Assembly: GCA_947451385.1 (NCBI GenBank)
Contig: CANFYZ010000019.1
Coordinates: 1 to 50,008, forward strand
Direction of reading: 5' to 3'
Source of the DNA: Comamonadaceae bacterium
GTDB lineage: Bacteria > Pseudomonadota > Gammaproteobacteria > Burkholderiales > Burkholderiaceae_C
Length of the DNA stretch: 50,008 nt
Shown here in pieces: positions 31,834-40,150 of the stretch. Position numbers and translations under genes: made by a program. Within the stretch, counting starts at the first letter, position 1. Each line of letters starts with the position of its first letter. The notes beneath the pieces are model-generated. The model saw nothing but the letters and a program-made list of their open reading frames with translations. It ran no database searches and was not told where the DNA came from.

Positions 31834-32987
31834 GCCAAAGGCCTTGTATCCATGCCGCCGACCACCGCAGGTGCAGGCACATAAAAAGATTCAGAAATGC
31901 GTTGGCTGGCGGTGAGTGCCCAGGTCAGTACCACCACCAAACCGGCAGCGCCGCCTGTGTGCAACACCGCCGACAACAACGGCCAGCCCAGCACCACGTT
32001 GGACAGACCGGTCAACAGTTGCAACAACACCAAAACTTGCAAGCAGCGGGCTTGGCGTTGCAGCACCTGGGCGGTTTGCAACCGCCAGGCCAGGCCCAGC
32101 AAGGCGAGGGCCACCACCACCGCCATCACACGGTGTACCACATGGATGGAGACCAAAGCAGAAAAAGGCAGTATTTCACCCGAGGCGGTATGACCCAACT
32201 CGCGCCAGACCTCAAAACCCAATCCCTCCCATTCAGGCCACCATTGGTTGTTACACAACGGAATACCTTCGCAAGCCAGAACGGCATAGTTGGTACTGAC
32301 CCAGCCACCCAGGGTAATTTGCATCCAGACCAAGACCGTGACGCACAAGAGCGCAGCGCGCAAAGTGGGTGCCAAGGGGGCACGGGTTGGCCGGCTGAAA
32401 CGAACAGCTTGGGTGCAGAGCAGGGCCAACAGCCCGAGGCCGCCGAGCAAATGCAAAGTGACGATGGCCGGGAGCAACTTCAAGGTCACGGTCCAGGCAC
32501 CAAATGCACCTTGCATGCACACCCACAACAAGGTGATGGTGGGCCAAAACGGTTTGGCACCGGACTGCCCCTTGAACGCACGGGTCCAACTGGAAACCGC
32601 CAGCGTCAAAATCAGCACGCCCACGGCAGTGGCCAGATACCGGTGGATCATTTCAATCCAGGCTTTGCTGTGCGTCACCGGACCGGTGGGCATGGCGGTT
32701 TGCGCGGCATCGATGTGGGCGATGGCGCCAAAGGGCGTGACGCTGCCATAACAGCCTGGCCAATCGGGGCAGCCTAAACCCGAATCGGTCAAGCGAGTGA
32801 AGGCGCCGAACAACACCAAATCAAAGGTTAAAAACAAAGTCAGCAGCACCAGCGCGCGTTCGCGGCCGGCTGAATCGCTTTGGCGATGGCGCAACCAAAC
32901 CCAACACAAGGGGCCCAAGGCGAGCAACAAGCCCATGGCCATGACGCGCAAGGCGGGTGTCCAGTTGTAAAGGTCCACAGCATTCAT
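31830..32987 (-). CDS. ctaA: Haem A synthase (CtaA/COX15)
   Basis: The 385-aa inner-membrane protein oxidises haem O to haem A. It has the COX15 signature [36 protein letters not shown], a THLLGG-like His segment ([10 protein letters not shown]) and [16 protein letters not shown], which supply the haem-ligand histidines. It lies 4 bases downstream of a thioredoxin-like gene and overlaps ctaB. Confidence 0.94.
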   Translation of the reverse strand: MNAVDLYNWTPALRVMAMGLLLALGPLCWVWLRHRQSDSAGRERALVLLTLFLTFDLVLFGAFTRLTDSGLGCPDWPGCYGSVTPFGAIAHIDAAQTAMPTGPVTHSKAWIEMIHRYLATAVGVLILTLAVSSWTRAFKGQSGAKPFWPTITLLWVCMQGAFGAWTVTLKLLPAIVTLHLLGGLGLLALLCTQAVRFSRPTRAPLAPTLRAALLCVTVLVWMQITLGGWVSTNYAVLACEGIPLCNNQWWPEWEGLGFEVWRELGHTASGEILPFSALVSIHVVHRVMAVVVALALLGLAWRLQTAQVLQRQARCLQVLVLLQLLTGLSNVVLGWPLLSAVLHTGGAAGLVVVLTWALTASQRISESFYVPAPAVVGGMDTRPLA

Positions 32988-32991
32988 GGCA

Positions 32992-33711
32992 TCAACGACC
33001 TGGGGTATCCCAAAAAGCAGACGCTCTCAGCAGCCGTTCCAAATCGCGTTTGGCTTTGGCCGCACCCGCCATGTCCATGTCAGCAGGAAAACGCAGCATC
33101 AAATTACCCAATGGGTCGACCACATACAAATGCGACGCCACGCTCTGGCCGGTGGACGGTGGCAACCAGCCTTGCACATCCTGTGCTTTGACATACAACA
33201 CGGTGGCTTGCGCCAAGGCAGGCAACAAAGAAGGCTCTGGCTTCGCATCGTCTTGGATCAACCAGACGCGGTCCAAGCGATCTTTGTCCTTGCCCAAAGC
33301 CTCGCGCAGTTGGCGCTGAAAATACAGCCGTTGCTGACAGGCTGCGTCGCAGGCGCCGCCGCCCACGCTCAGCAACAACCATTGGCCTTTGAGCGATGTC
33401 AAGGCCGCGGACTCACCCGACAGGGACACCGTGGCAACCGCTGGCAAGGGGCGTTGCGGTTCAATCAATGCGCCATAGTTGCGCCTCCCTTCGGGTCGGA
33501 TCACATAGTAGGTCCAGTACGAAGCGATCACGGGCGAGGCACAGATCAACAGGACGAACAGCATTTTCCATCGGCCAACACGGGTGCGCGACGCGTCCGC
33601 CCGCAGCGCATCGTCCGGGGCCGGCATGCTGTGCACCGTAAAGCCCAAAGGCGCATCGTGCGCTTTAAGTTGAGGTTGTTTTTTTTCGTCGGACAATTTG
33701 AAACCAGACAT
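32992..33711 (-). CDS. Membrane-anchored thioredoxin-like protein of the oxidase assembly cluster
   Basis: The 239-aa protein has a cytoplasmic N-terminus of about 50 residues, one transmembrane helix (MLFVLLICASPVIASYWTYYVI) and a periplasmic domain with SLKGQWLLLSVGGGACDAACQQRLYFQRQLREALGK (condensed here). The C-D-A-A-C motif stands where SCO proteins carry their CxxxC copper site. A later SHLYVVDPLGNLMLRFP matches the closing strands of the SCO/thioredoxin fold, but I see no equivalent of the SCO third-ligand His. It overlaps the SURF1 gene by 47 bases and precedes ctaA. A role in copper or thiol handling during oxidase assembly is likely but inferred. Confidence 0.75.
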   Translation of the reverse strand: MSGFKLSDEKKQPQLKAHDAPLGFTVHSMPAPDDALRADASRTRVGRWKMLFVLLICASPVIASYWTYYVIRPEGRRNYGALIEPQRPLPAVATVSLSGESAALTSLKGQWLLLSVGGGACDAACQQRLYFQRQLREALGKDKDRLDRVWLIQDDAKPEPSLLPALAQATVLYVKAQDVQGWLPPSTGQSVASHLYVVDPLGNLMLRFPADMDMAGAAKAKRDLERLLRASAFWDTPGR

Positions 33712-34432
33712 AAAGCAGGGTGATCAAAGCACTGAGCCCAAACCACTGAAAAGCATAGCCATAGTGTTTTTCAACACCTGAGGCCGGTTGCGGCCACTCA
33801 CGCAGCAGCCCTTCTGAGGCCGCACCGGTTTGCATCACCGTCACCTCCAGCAAGGGCCATCCTGTGGCTGCGCGCAAAGCAGCCAAGTCGAGATTTTGCC
33901 GTATGGGACCCTCCTCTGAGCCGCCCAATTCATAGAGCTTGGACGGGGCAAGGGCAATGCGCCCGGTGATGGAGACTTCACCGCGCGGCGTGGTCACCTC
34001 GGGCAATTGGCTGCGTTCTGCGAAATTCCGCGGCACCCAGCCCCGCTGCACCAGAATCACGGCTCGGGAAGCGCTCAGGCGCAACGGGGTCACCACATAA
34101 AAGCCCACACGGGCATTCATCTGGCGATTGTCCAAAAACAAAGTCTGATCGGCCAACCACTCACCTTGCAAGCTGACGCGTCGGTGAACCAAACCGGCCC
34201 GGTTGTCCGCGCTGTCTGCCGCCTGCCCCAAGCTCGCGCCATCGACCCAGGCCATCTCGGCACGTTGTGCCATTTGCGCTTGCCAGTCCTCCTTCGCGGC
34301 TGCCCGCCGGAGTTGCCAGAATCCGAGTGAACTGGTGAGGGCCACAGACACCAAGGCGGCCAGCAAAATGCCCACAAAACGCAACCGCGGTTTGGCGGTG
34401 TCACTGGCATTCGGCAGGTGGCCCCAACTCAT
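33665..34432 (-). CDS. SURF1 family cytochrome oxidase assembly protein
   Basis: The 255-aa protein has the two-helix SURF1 layout: an N-terminal helix (FVGILLAALVSVALTSSLGFWQLRR), a periplasmic domain with VSLQGEWLADQTLFLDNRQMNARVGFYVVTPL (condensed here) and VILVQRGWVPRN, and a C-terminal helix (HYGYAFQWFGLSALITLLYVWF) with a basic tail. SURF1 acts in haem A insertion into CoxA. The ATG at 34432 is preceded by AGGA at 9 bases. Only 15 bases separate it from the divergent DUF2909 start. Confidence 0.92.
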   Translation of the reverse strand: MSWGHLPNASDTAKPRLRFVGILLAALVSVALTSSLGFWQLRRAAAKEDWQAQMAQRAEMAWVDGASLGQAADSADNRAGLVHRRVSLQGEWLADQTLFLDNRQMNARVGFYVVTPLRLSASRAVILVQRGWVPRNFAERSQLPEVTTPRGEVSITGRIALAPSKLYELGGSEEGPIRQNLDLAALRAATGWPLLEVTVMQTGAASEGLLREWPQPASGVEKHYGYAFQWFGLSALITLLYVWFQIVRRKKTTST

Positions 34433-34447
34433 CCGATAATCCTGTTC

Positions 34448-34675
34448 ATGACTTACCTTGTTGCAATCGCATTTTTGGCCATTTTGGGCAGCCTGGGCGC
34501 TGCGTTGTTTTACATGATGAAGGGTGATGGCCAATCTTCGGGCAAACATCCTTCAGGGGGCATGGCCAAAGCCTTGGCGTTTCGGGTGGGCTTTTCGATT
34601 GTGCTCTTTGTGTGTATTTTGCTGGCCTGGAAGCTGGGCTATATCCAACCTTCTGGGATTCCTGCAGGGGCTTAA
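34448..34675 (+). CDS. Twin-transmembrane protein DUF2909
   Basis: The 75-aa protein consists of two transmembrane helices (LVAIAFLAILGSLGAALFYMM and AFRVGFSIVLFVCILLAWKLGYI) joined by a short polar loop, which is the DUF2909 layout found next to oxidase genes in Burkholderiales. Its role is not established. It is the only plus-strand gene in the locus and starts 15 bases from the divergent SURF1 start. No good Shine-Dalgarno sequence is seen. Confidence 0.8.
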   Translation: MTYLVAIAFLAILGSLGAALFYMMKGDGQSSGKHPSGGMAKALAFRVGFSIVLFVCILLAWKLGYIQPSGIPAGA

Positions 34676-34717
34676 AAAACCTTCGCGCAACGATTCCGCT
34701 GAATCTCATGCATCCAC

Positions 34718-34745
34718 AAAAAAAGCGCCCTGCGGCGCTTTTTTT
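34718..34745. terminator. Bidirectional terminator between DUF2909 and coxC
   Basis: AAAAAAAGCGCC and GGCGCTTTTTTT pair around the loop CTGC. A-tract and T-tract on either side serve the two convergent genes. Confidence 0.9.
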
Positions 34746-34759
34746 GGACTTCAGCCCGC

Positions 34760-35641
34760 TTACATCCAGTACACCAGGATGTACAAGCCCAACCAAACCA
34801 CGTCCACAAAGTGCCAGTACCACGCGGCACCTTCGAAACCAAAGTGACGCTCGGCAGTAAAGTGACCTTTTTGCAAACGCAGCGTGATGAACAACAGCAT
34901 CAACATGCCGACAAAAACGTGGAAACCGTGAAAGCCGGTCAACATGTAAAAGGTCGAGCCATACACGCCAGAGCTCAGCTTGAGGTTCATGTCTGACCAA
35001 GCGTGGGCGTATTCATAACCTTGAACGAACAAGAAGACCAGACCCAAAATCACGGTCATCCACATGAATTTGATGGTCTTGGAGCGGTCGCCATGTTGCA
35101 AAGCATGGTGGGCCACGGTCAAGGTCACGCCCGAGGTCAACAACAAGGCGGTGTTGATGGTCGGCAACCAGAAAGGCGTCATGGTTTGGAAGGGCTCGAC
35201 AATGCCAGCGGGGGACGCTGTCGCACCCGCAGCCAAAGTGGGCCAGACGGCTTTGAAGTCAGGCCAGATCAAGGCATTTTCCAAGCTCCCCAACGCAGGC
35301 AGGGAGTGGGTGCGCGCCCACCACAGGGCGGTGAAGAAGGCACCGAAAAACATCACTTCCGAGAAGATGAACCAGGTCATGCTCCAGCGGTAAGACAAAT
35401 CGATCTTGCGACCGTATTGACCGCTTTCGCTCTCACTGATCGCATCGCTGAACCATTGGTACAACACGGTCAACCACCAGATCAGACCAAAGAACAAAGA
35501 ATACTTGCCCCAGTCGGCCCCGTTGACCCATTGGCCCGCGCCCAAAATCACAAAGAACAAACCGATGGCGGCCATCACGGGGTGACGCGATGCGTGCGGC
35601 ACGTAATAGTAGGGTGTGGTGCCGTGTGCTGTGGAACTCAT
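34760..35641 (-). CDS. coxC: Cytochrome c oxidase subunit III
   Basis: The 293-aa subunit starts at the ATG at 35641 (MSSTAHGTTPYYYVP). It has seven hydrophobic segments and the family motifs HPVMAAIGLFFVILGAG, WFIFSEVMFFGAFFTALWWAR with the conserved Glu, TMTPFWLPTINTALLLTSG, YGSTFYMLTGFHGFHVFVG and WYWHFVDVVWLGLYILVY. CoxC stabilises subunit I and the proton entry path of aa3-type oxidases. It lies downstream of the DUF2970 gene and ends before a terminator. Confidence 0.96.
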   Translation of the reverse strand: MSSTAHGTTPYYYVPHASRHPVMAAIGLFFVILGAGQWVNGADWGKYSLFFGLIWWLTVLYQWFSDAISESESGQYGRKIDLSYRWSMTWFIFSEVMFFGAFFTALWWARTHSLPALGSLENALIWPDFKAVWPTLAAGATASPAGIVEPFQTMTPFWLPTINTALLLTSGVTLTVAHHALQHGDRSKTIKFMWMTVILGLVFLFVQGYEYAHAWSDMNLKLSSGVYGSTFYMLTGFHGFHVFVGMLMLLFITLRLQKGHFTAERHFGFEGAAWYWHFVDVVWLGLYILVYWM

Positions 35642-35680
35642 ATGTACTCCTGCTCTCAAATCTTCGAAATCTGTATCTGT

Positions 35681-35911
35681 TCACGAAAGGGTGGATGGCT
35701 GCGCCACCACCCAATTGACCAAGGCGATCAAACCCACCACCATCACCATCACCAAACCAATGGCCACGGCAATGATGTGAAACGGGTTCAGGCGCGCCAT
35801 ATCTTCATGCGAGGCACTGTTTTTACGCATGCCAGCAAACGACCACATGACCGCTTGCAGGGTGCGCCAAAACGTGGCCTTGGCGGGTGTGGACTCTGGC
35901 AAATCGCTCAT
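35681..35911 (-). CDS. Small membrane protein DUF2970
   Basis: The 76-aa protein has the DUF2970 layout: FWRTLQAVMWSFAGMRKNS and a single C-terminal transmembrane helix (PFHIIAVAIGLVMVMVVGLIALVNW). The function is unknown, but it regularly sits between ctaG and coxC in Burkholderiales. It overlaps ctaG by four bases and is therefore translationally coupled to it. Confidence 0.85.
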   Translation of the reverse strand: MSDLPESTPAKATFWRTLQAVMWSFAGMRKNSASHEDMARLNPFHIIAVAIGLVMVMVVGLIALVNWVVAQPSTLS

Positions 35912-36522
35912 GTCCCGGCCTTCAACAAAGGCGCCACCGCCTGCGTCGCCACCGGCGCGGCCGGCGTTTTTCCACCCACCTCAAAGAAGGTGTAGGACAG
36001 GGTGATGGTGGTCACATCTTTGGACAATTTGGGATCAATCACAAAGGCCACCGGCCAGCGCTTTTTCTCGCCTGGCTCCAAGGTGTATTGATTGAAACAA
36101 AAACACTCCAGCTTGTTGAAATGCGCTGCCGCTTGATGCGGCGCATAGCTGGGAATGGCTTGAGCAGCCATGCGCTTGTTTTGCACGTTTTGAAACTCGT
36201 ACATCACCGTGGTCAGTTCACCAGGGTGCACCTGCACCGAACGGGTCTCGGGCTTAAATTCCCAAGGGCCGCGCGCATTGGCATCGAATTCCACCGTGAT
36301 CGTGCGGCTCACATCCACCTGGGTGTTGCGCGCATTGCGTGCTTCCTCGCCCGCGACGCCATTGCCCGGCACTTGCCGCTCAACCAAGGACAGGATGTTG
36401 ATGCCAGTGATCTCGCAGATGTGCTTGTACAAAGGAATCAGCGCATAACCAAAAGCGAACATGCAGACTGTGATCACAGCCAGCTTGCCCATCATTTTGG
36501 TGTTTTCGTTGCGCAGATGCAT
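35908..36522 (-). CDS. ctaG: Cytochrome c oxidase assembly protein CtaG/Cox11
   Basis: Cox11 inserts copper into the CuB site of CoxA. The 204-aa protein has an N-terminal anchor (LAVITVCMFAFGYALIPLYKHICEITG), the periplasmic immunoglobulin-like domain and the copper-binding C-F-C-F motif in NKLECFCFNQYTLEPGE, followed by PVAFVIDP and TLSYTFFEV. The first conserved Cys is in HICEITG. It follows the 36-aa assembly gene after 13 bases. Confidence 0.94.
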   Translation of the reverse strand: MHLRNENTKMMGKLAVITVCMFAFGYALIPLYKHICEITGINILSLVERQVPGNGVAGEEARNARNTQVDVSRTITVEFDANARGPWEFKPETRSVQVHPGELTTVMYEFQNVQNKRMAAQAIPSYAPHQAAAHFNKLECFCFNQYTLEPGEKKRWPVAFVIDPKLSKDVTTITLSYTFFEVGGKTPAAPVATQAVAPLLKAGT

Positions 36523-36535
36523 AACCAGCGAAGGC

Positions 36536-36646
36536 TCAGCGACCCAACAGAATCATCTTGGCCATGAACCCGATGAAGAACACCAGCGCCACCGAGGCCA
36601 GAGTCAGGCCCAGGCGCAAATTGTTTTTCTTTTGTTCAGGTGTCAT
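36536..36646 (-). CDS. Cytochrome oxidase small assembly protein (36 aa)
   Basis: The reading frame from the ATG at 36646 to the TGA at 36536 encodes MTPEQKKNNLRLGLTLASVA followed by LVFFIGFMAKMILLGR. It is a single transmembrane helix with a basic N-terminal segment. Proteins of this size and sequence type occur between coxA and ctaG in Burkholderiales. It lies 12 bases after the coxA stop and 13 bases before ctaG, consistent with a gene and not a spacer. It is too short for most gene finders. Confidence 0.8.
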   Translation of the reverse strand: MTPEQKKNNLRLGLTLASVALVFFIGFMAKMILLGR

Positions 36647-36658
36647 GGCTTGCTTACA

Positions 36659-38290
36659 TCAGCCAACCACACGGGTGGCAGTGATGTCCAGTTTGGGCGG
36701 GTTCTCAAAGGTGTGGAAAGGTGCGGGCGAAGGCACTTCCCACTCCAGGCCTTCTGCGCCGGCGCCGTCGGCGTCGTTCCATGGGCGCTGAGCTGCTTTA
36801 GCCCCCTCACCGCGCATGCAAGGCAGAACCACGAACAAGAAGAAGTACACCTGAGCAAAGCCGAAGAAGAAGCCACCCACCGAGGCCAAGGCATTGAAGT
36901 CAGCAAACTGCATGGGGTAGTCGGCGTAGCGACGGGGCATGCCAGCCAAGCCCAAGAAGTGCATCGGGAAGAAGGTGACGTTGAATGAAATCAGCGACCA
37001 CCAGAAGTGGATCTTGCCGCGGCCTTCGTTGTACATCACACCCGTCCACTTGGGTGCCCAGTAATAGAAACCCGCGAACAGAGCAAACAAAGAACCTGCC
37101 ACCAACACGTAGTGGAAGTGCGCCACCACGTAGTAAGTGTCTTGCAATTGGATGTCGATCGGCGCCATGGCCAAGATCAAACCAGTGAAGCCACCCATGG
37201 TGAACACGAAAATAAAGCCCACGGCAAACAGCATCGGGGTTTCAAACGTCATGGAGCCGCGCCACATGGTGGCGATCCAGTTGAAGATCTTCACCGCGGT
37301 AGGCACCGCGATCAGCATGGTGGCGTACATGAAGAACAGCTGACCCGTCACCGGCATGCCGGTAGTGAACATGTGGTGCGCCCACACGATGAACGACAAG
37401 ATGGCGATCGACGAGGTCGCATACACCATCGAGGCGTAGCCGAAGAGTTTCTTGCGAGCAAATGCAGGCACGATCTGGCTGATGATGCCGAAGGCCGGCA
37501 AGATCATGATGTACACCTCAGGGTGACCGAAGAACCAGAAAATGTGCTGGTACATGACCGGGTCGCCGCCGCCAGCGGGGTTAAAGAAGCTGGTACCGAA
37601 GTGGCGGTCTGTCAGGGTCATGGTGATCGCGCCAGCCAACACAGGCATCACAGCGATCAACAGGTAAGCGGTGATCAACCACGTCCAAGCGAACATGGGC
37701 ATCTTCATCAGGGTCATGCCTGGGGCGCGCATGTTCAAGATGGTGACGATGATGTTGATCGAACCCATGATGGACGAAGCACCCAGGATGTGCATGGCAA
37801 AAATACCGGCGTCCATCGAAGGACCCATTTGCAGGGTCAAAGGGGCATACAAGGTCCAACCGGCAGCGGGCGCACCGCCGGGCATGAAGAAGGAACCGGC
37901 CAGCATCAAACCAGCAGGAATCATCAGCCAGAAGCTGAAGTTGTTCATGCGGGCAAAAGCCATGTCGGCGGCGCCAATTTGCAACGGAATCATCCAGTTC
38001 GCAAAGCCCACAAAAGCCGGCATGATCGCGCCAAACACCATGATCAAACCGTGCATGGTGGTGAATTGATTGAACAACTCAGGGTTGACCAACTGCAAGC
38101 CCGGCTGGAACAACTCGGCGCGAATCAACAGCGCCAAGATGCCGCCAATCATCAGCATGCTGAAGCTGAACAGCAGGTACAGGGTACCGATGTCTTTGTG
38201 GTTGGTTGCATACACCCAACGGCGCCAGCCACTGGGGGCGTGGCCATGATCGTCGTGAGCGTGATCGTGATGGTCGAGAACGGCACTCAT
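36659..38290 (-). CDS. coxA: Cytochrome c oxidase subunit I
   Basis: The catalytic subunit (543 aa, twelve transmembrane helices) carries haem a and the haem a3-CuB centre. Visible landmarks are [20 protein letters not shown] (haem a ligand His), [19 protein letters not shown] with the cross-linked His-Tyr pair, [10 protein letters not shown] (CuB histidines) and [15 protein letters not shown] (haem a3/a ligands). HPEVY with Glu-Val-Tyr marks the A-type family with a Tyr-containing K pathway. It lies between coxB and the small assembly gene. GGAAA precedes the ATG. Confidence 0.97.
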   Translation of the reverse strand: MSAVLDHHDHAHDDHGHAPSGWRRWVYATNHKDIGTLYLLFSFSMLMIGGILALLIRAELFQPGLQLVNPELFNQFTTMHGLIMVFGAIMPAFVGFANWMIPLQIGAADMAFARMNNFSFWLMIPAGLMLAGSFFMPGGAPAAGWTLYAPLTLQMGPSMDAGIFAMHILGASSIMGSINIIVTILNMRAPGMTLMKMPMFAWTWLITAYLLIAVMPVLAGAITMTLTDRHFGTSFFNPAGGGDPVMYQHIFWFFGHPEVYIMILPAFGIISQIVPAFARKKLFGYASMVYATSSIAILSFIVWAHHMFTTGMPVTGQLFFMYATMLIAVPTAVKIFNWIATMWRGSMTFETPMLFAVGFIFVFTMGGFTGLILAMAPIDIQLQDTYYVVAHFHYVLVAGSLFALFAGFYYWAPKWTGVMYNEGRGKIHFWWSLISFNVTFFPMHFLGLAGMPRRYADYPMQFADFNALASVGGFFFGFAQVYFFLFVVLPCMRGEGAKAAQRPWNDADGAGAEGLEWEVPSPAPFHTFENPPKLDITATRVVG

Positions 38291-38317
38291 CTTGATTTCC
38301 TTTAATGCAGCAATGAC

Positions 38318-39490
38318 TTACTTACGGGCCGCCAGCACGTCAGCTGGTTGCACGAGTTGCCCGGTCTTGTTGGACCAGTTGTTCTTGGTGAAAGTGATAA
38401 CGGCAGCGATTTCGGTGTCCGACAGGGATTTCCATGCAGGCATCGCACCGTTGTTTTGTCCGTTCAGCAGCACAGACACTTGCTTGAGCTTGTCAGCGTC
38501 CAAGACCACGGCCGAACCGTCCAGTGGCTTGATCGGGCCTGCACCCTTGCCATTGGCTTGGTGGCAAGCGGCGCAGTTGGCGGCATACACTTTCTCGCCG
38601 CGCTTGGACAGGTCTTCCAAAGTCCAAACCTTGCTGGGATCATCGGCTTTGGCGGCTTGTTTTTTCTTCTCATCGCCCACCCATTTGGCATAGTCTTCAG
38701 CAGACAGCACTTTCACCTGGATCGGCATGTAGGCGTGTTCTTTACCGCACAGCTCTTGGCACTGGCCGTAGTAGGTACCGACTTTTTCGGCACGGAACCA
38801 GGTGTCGCGCACAAAACCGGGGATCGCATCTTGCTTGATGCCCAAAGAGTTCACGGCAAACGCGTGGATCACGTCATTGGCGGTGGTGATCACGCGGATT
38901 TTCTTGCCCACAGGGACCACCAAGGGGTTGTCTACGCGCAAGAGGTAATCGTCGCCTTCGGGCTTGCCCGCATTGGACATGGCACGCTGGGACGAATCCA
39001 GCGTGGAGATGTAGCTCAGGCCTTCACCCTCGCCCTTGATGTAGTCATAGCCCCACTTCCACTGGTAGCCGGTGACTTTGACCGTCAGATCGGCGTTGGT
39101 GGTGTCTTTGGAGGCCACCAAGACTTTGGTGGCGGGCAGCGCCATGAAGATCACGATGATGAAAGGTGCCAAGGTCCACAACACCTCGACGGTGACAGAC
39201 TCATGGAAGGAGGCGGCTTTGTGGCCGACCGACTTGCGGTGCTTCCAGATGGAATAAAACATCACCGCGAACACCGCGACAAAGATCACCACGCAGATGA
39301 TCATCATGAAGCCGTGCAACCAGTGTTGCTCTTCTGCGATCTTGGTGGCGGCGGGGTGCAGGTTCAGCTGATTGACAGCGGGGCCGCCAGGCAGGTCGTT
39401 CACCGCATGTGCGCTGGTGGCCATCAAAGCGCCCGTCCAAATGCCTGCATGGCAAAGAAGCGAAGCCAATTTACTGGAAATGCTCTTCAT
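38318..39490 (-). CDS. coxB: Cytochrome c oxidase subunit II with fused C-terminal cytochrome c domain
   Basis: The 390-aa subunit starts at the ATG at 39490 with a signal peptide (ending ATSAHA). Two transmembrane helices follow (FMMIICVVIFVAVFAVMFYSIW; VEVLWTLAPFIIVIFMALPA), then the CuA domain with VTGYQWKWGYDY and CQELCGKEHAYMP. A further domain after residue 290 has a class I haem-binding CAACH in YAANCAACHQANGKG and a distal Met in NGAMPAW, so this is a caa3-like subunit II that can accept electrons from a cytochrome c. The DUF2244 gene lies upstream on the same strand. Confidence 0.95.
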   Translation of the reverse strand: MKSISSKLASLLCHAGIWTGALMATSAHAVNDLPGGPAVNQLNLHPAATKIAEEQHWLHGFMMIICVVIFVAVFAVMFYSIWKHRKSVGHKAASFHESVTVEVLWTLAPFIIVIFMALPATKVLVASKDTTNADLTVKVTGYQWKWGYDYIKGEGEGLSYISTLDSSQRAMSNAGKPEGDDYLLRVDNPLVVPVGKKIRVITTANDVIHAFAVNSLGIKQDAIPGFVRDTWFRAEKVGTYYGQCQELCGKEHAYMPIQVKVLSAEDYAKWVGDEKKKQAAKADDPSKVWTLEDLSKRGEKVYAANCAACHQANGKGAGPIKPLDGSAVVLDADKLKQVSVLLNGQNNGAMPAWKSLSDTEIAAVITFTKNNWSNKTGQLVQPADVLAARK

Positions 39491-39569
39491 AGTCGTCACT
39501 AACTTCCAAGTCTCTGTAGAACCTACTACCTTTGTCGCAGCACCGCTGTGCGGCGTTGCAACGTGGGCA

Positions 39570-40046
39570 TCACGCTTGGCGCAATGCCCGACGAATTTCT
39601 TGGGCCAACATCCATCGATGTTCGGGACGCACAAAACGCCCCACTTCGACCGACTTGCCTCGACCCGAAACCTCGATCAGGCTTCGCTCATCGGCCCGGG
39701 GCTCAACCCGAACCCAGCGCCTGTCGAACTCGGCCCGCTCGCGTTTGCCGGCAGTTTCACACTCCACGACCACGCGCGCACCTTCGATCGAAATCCACTC
39801 CCCATCGGCGGCGTGCCGGGCATACACAAGGAACGCCAGACCCACCACCATGATCTCCAACCCTGCGAAACCGAGCACCAAAGTGGCACCCTGTAACCAG
39901 AAAAATGTCCCAATCAACAAGGAAATACCGCACAAAGACAGGTAAATCCAAGCCAGCTGCGCTGGTGCCAATGAACAGTTTTTTTGCAGCCTCCAGTCAA
40001 TCGATTGACCCGAGACCTGTGCAAAGGTGTACGCCAGTTCAGACAT
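39570..40046 (-). CDS. DUF2244 domain protein
   Basis: The 158-aa membrane protein starts at the ATG at 40046 and has two closely spaced hydrophobic helices (LAWIYLSLCGISLLIGTFFW; LVLGFAGLEIMVVGLAFLVY). A cytoplasmic C-terminal domain rich in Arg and Glu (RRWVRVEPRADERSLIEVSG, FVRPEHRWMLAQEIRRAL) follows. This is the DUF2244 layout, often placed upstream of coxB in Burkholderiales; the function is unknown. A gap of 79 bases separates it from coxB, so coxB may have its own promoter there. Confidence 0.82.
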   Translation of the reverse strand: MSELAYTFAQVSGQSIDWRLQKNCSLAPAQLAWIYLSLCGISLLIGTFFWLQGATLVLGFAGLEIMVVGLAFLVYARHAADGEWISIEGARVVVECETAGKRERAEFDRRWVRVEPRADERSLIEVSGRGKSVEVGRFVRPEHRWMLAQEIRRALRQA

Positions 40047-40150
40047 GCGTCGTTTGGGATGGACTGTTGCTTGATTCGAAACCAATTTGGGTAAACCCGC
40101 AGGATTTTACCCGACTTATAAAGAGGATTTGAGCCATCGCAAACGAAACG

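Noticed and set aside
37007..38305. A 432-codon plus-strand frame antisense to coxA
   Set aside because: It is rich in His, Gly and Gln and has no recognisable motif. The minus strand encodes a complete cytochrome oxidase subunit I over the same stretch, so this is a codon-bias shadow.
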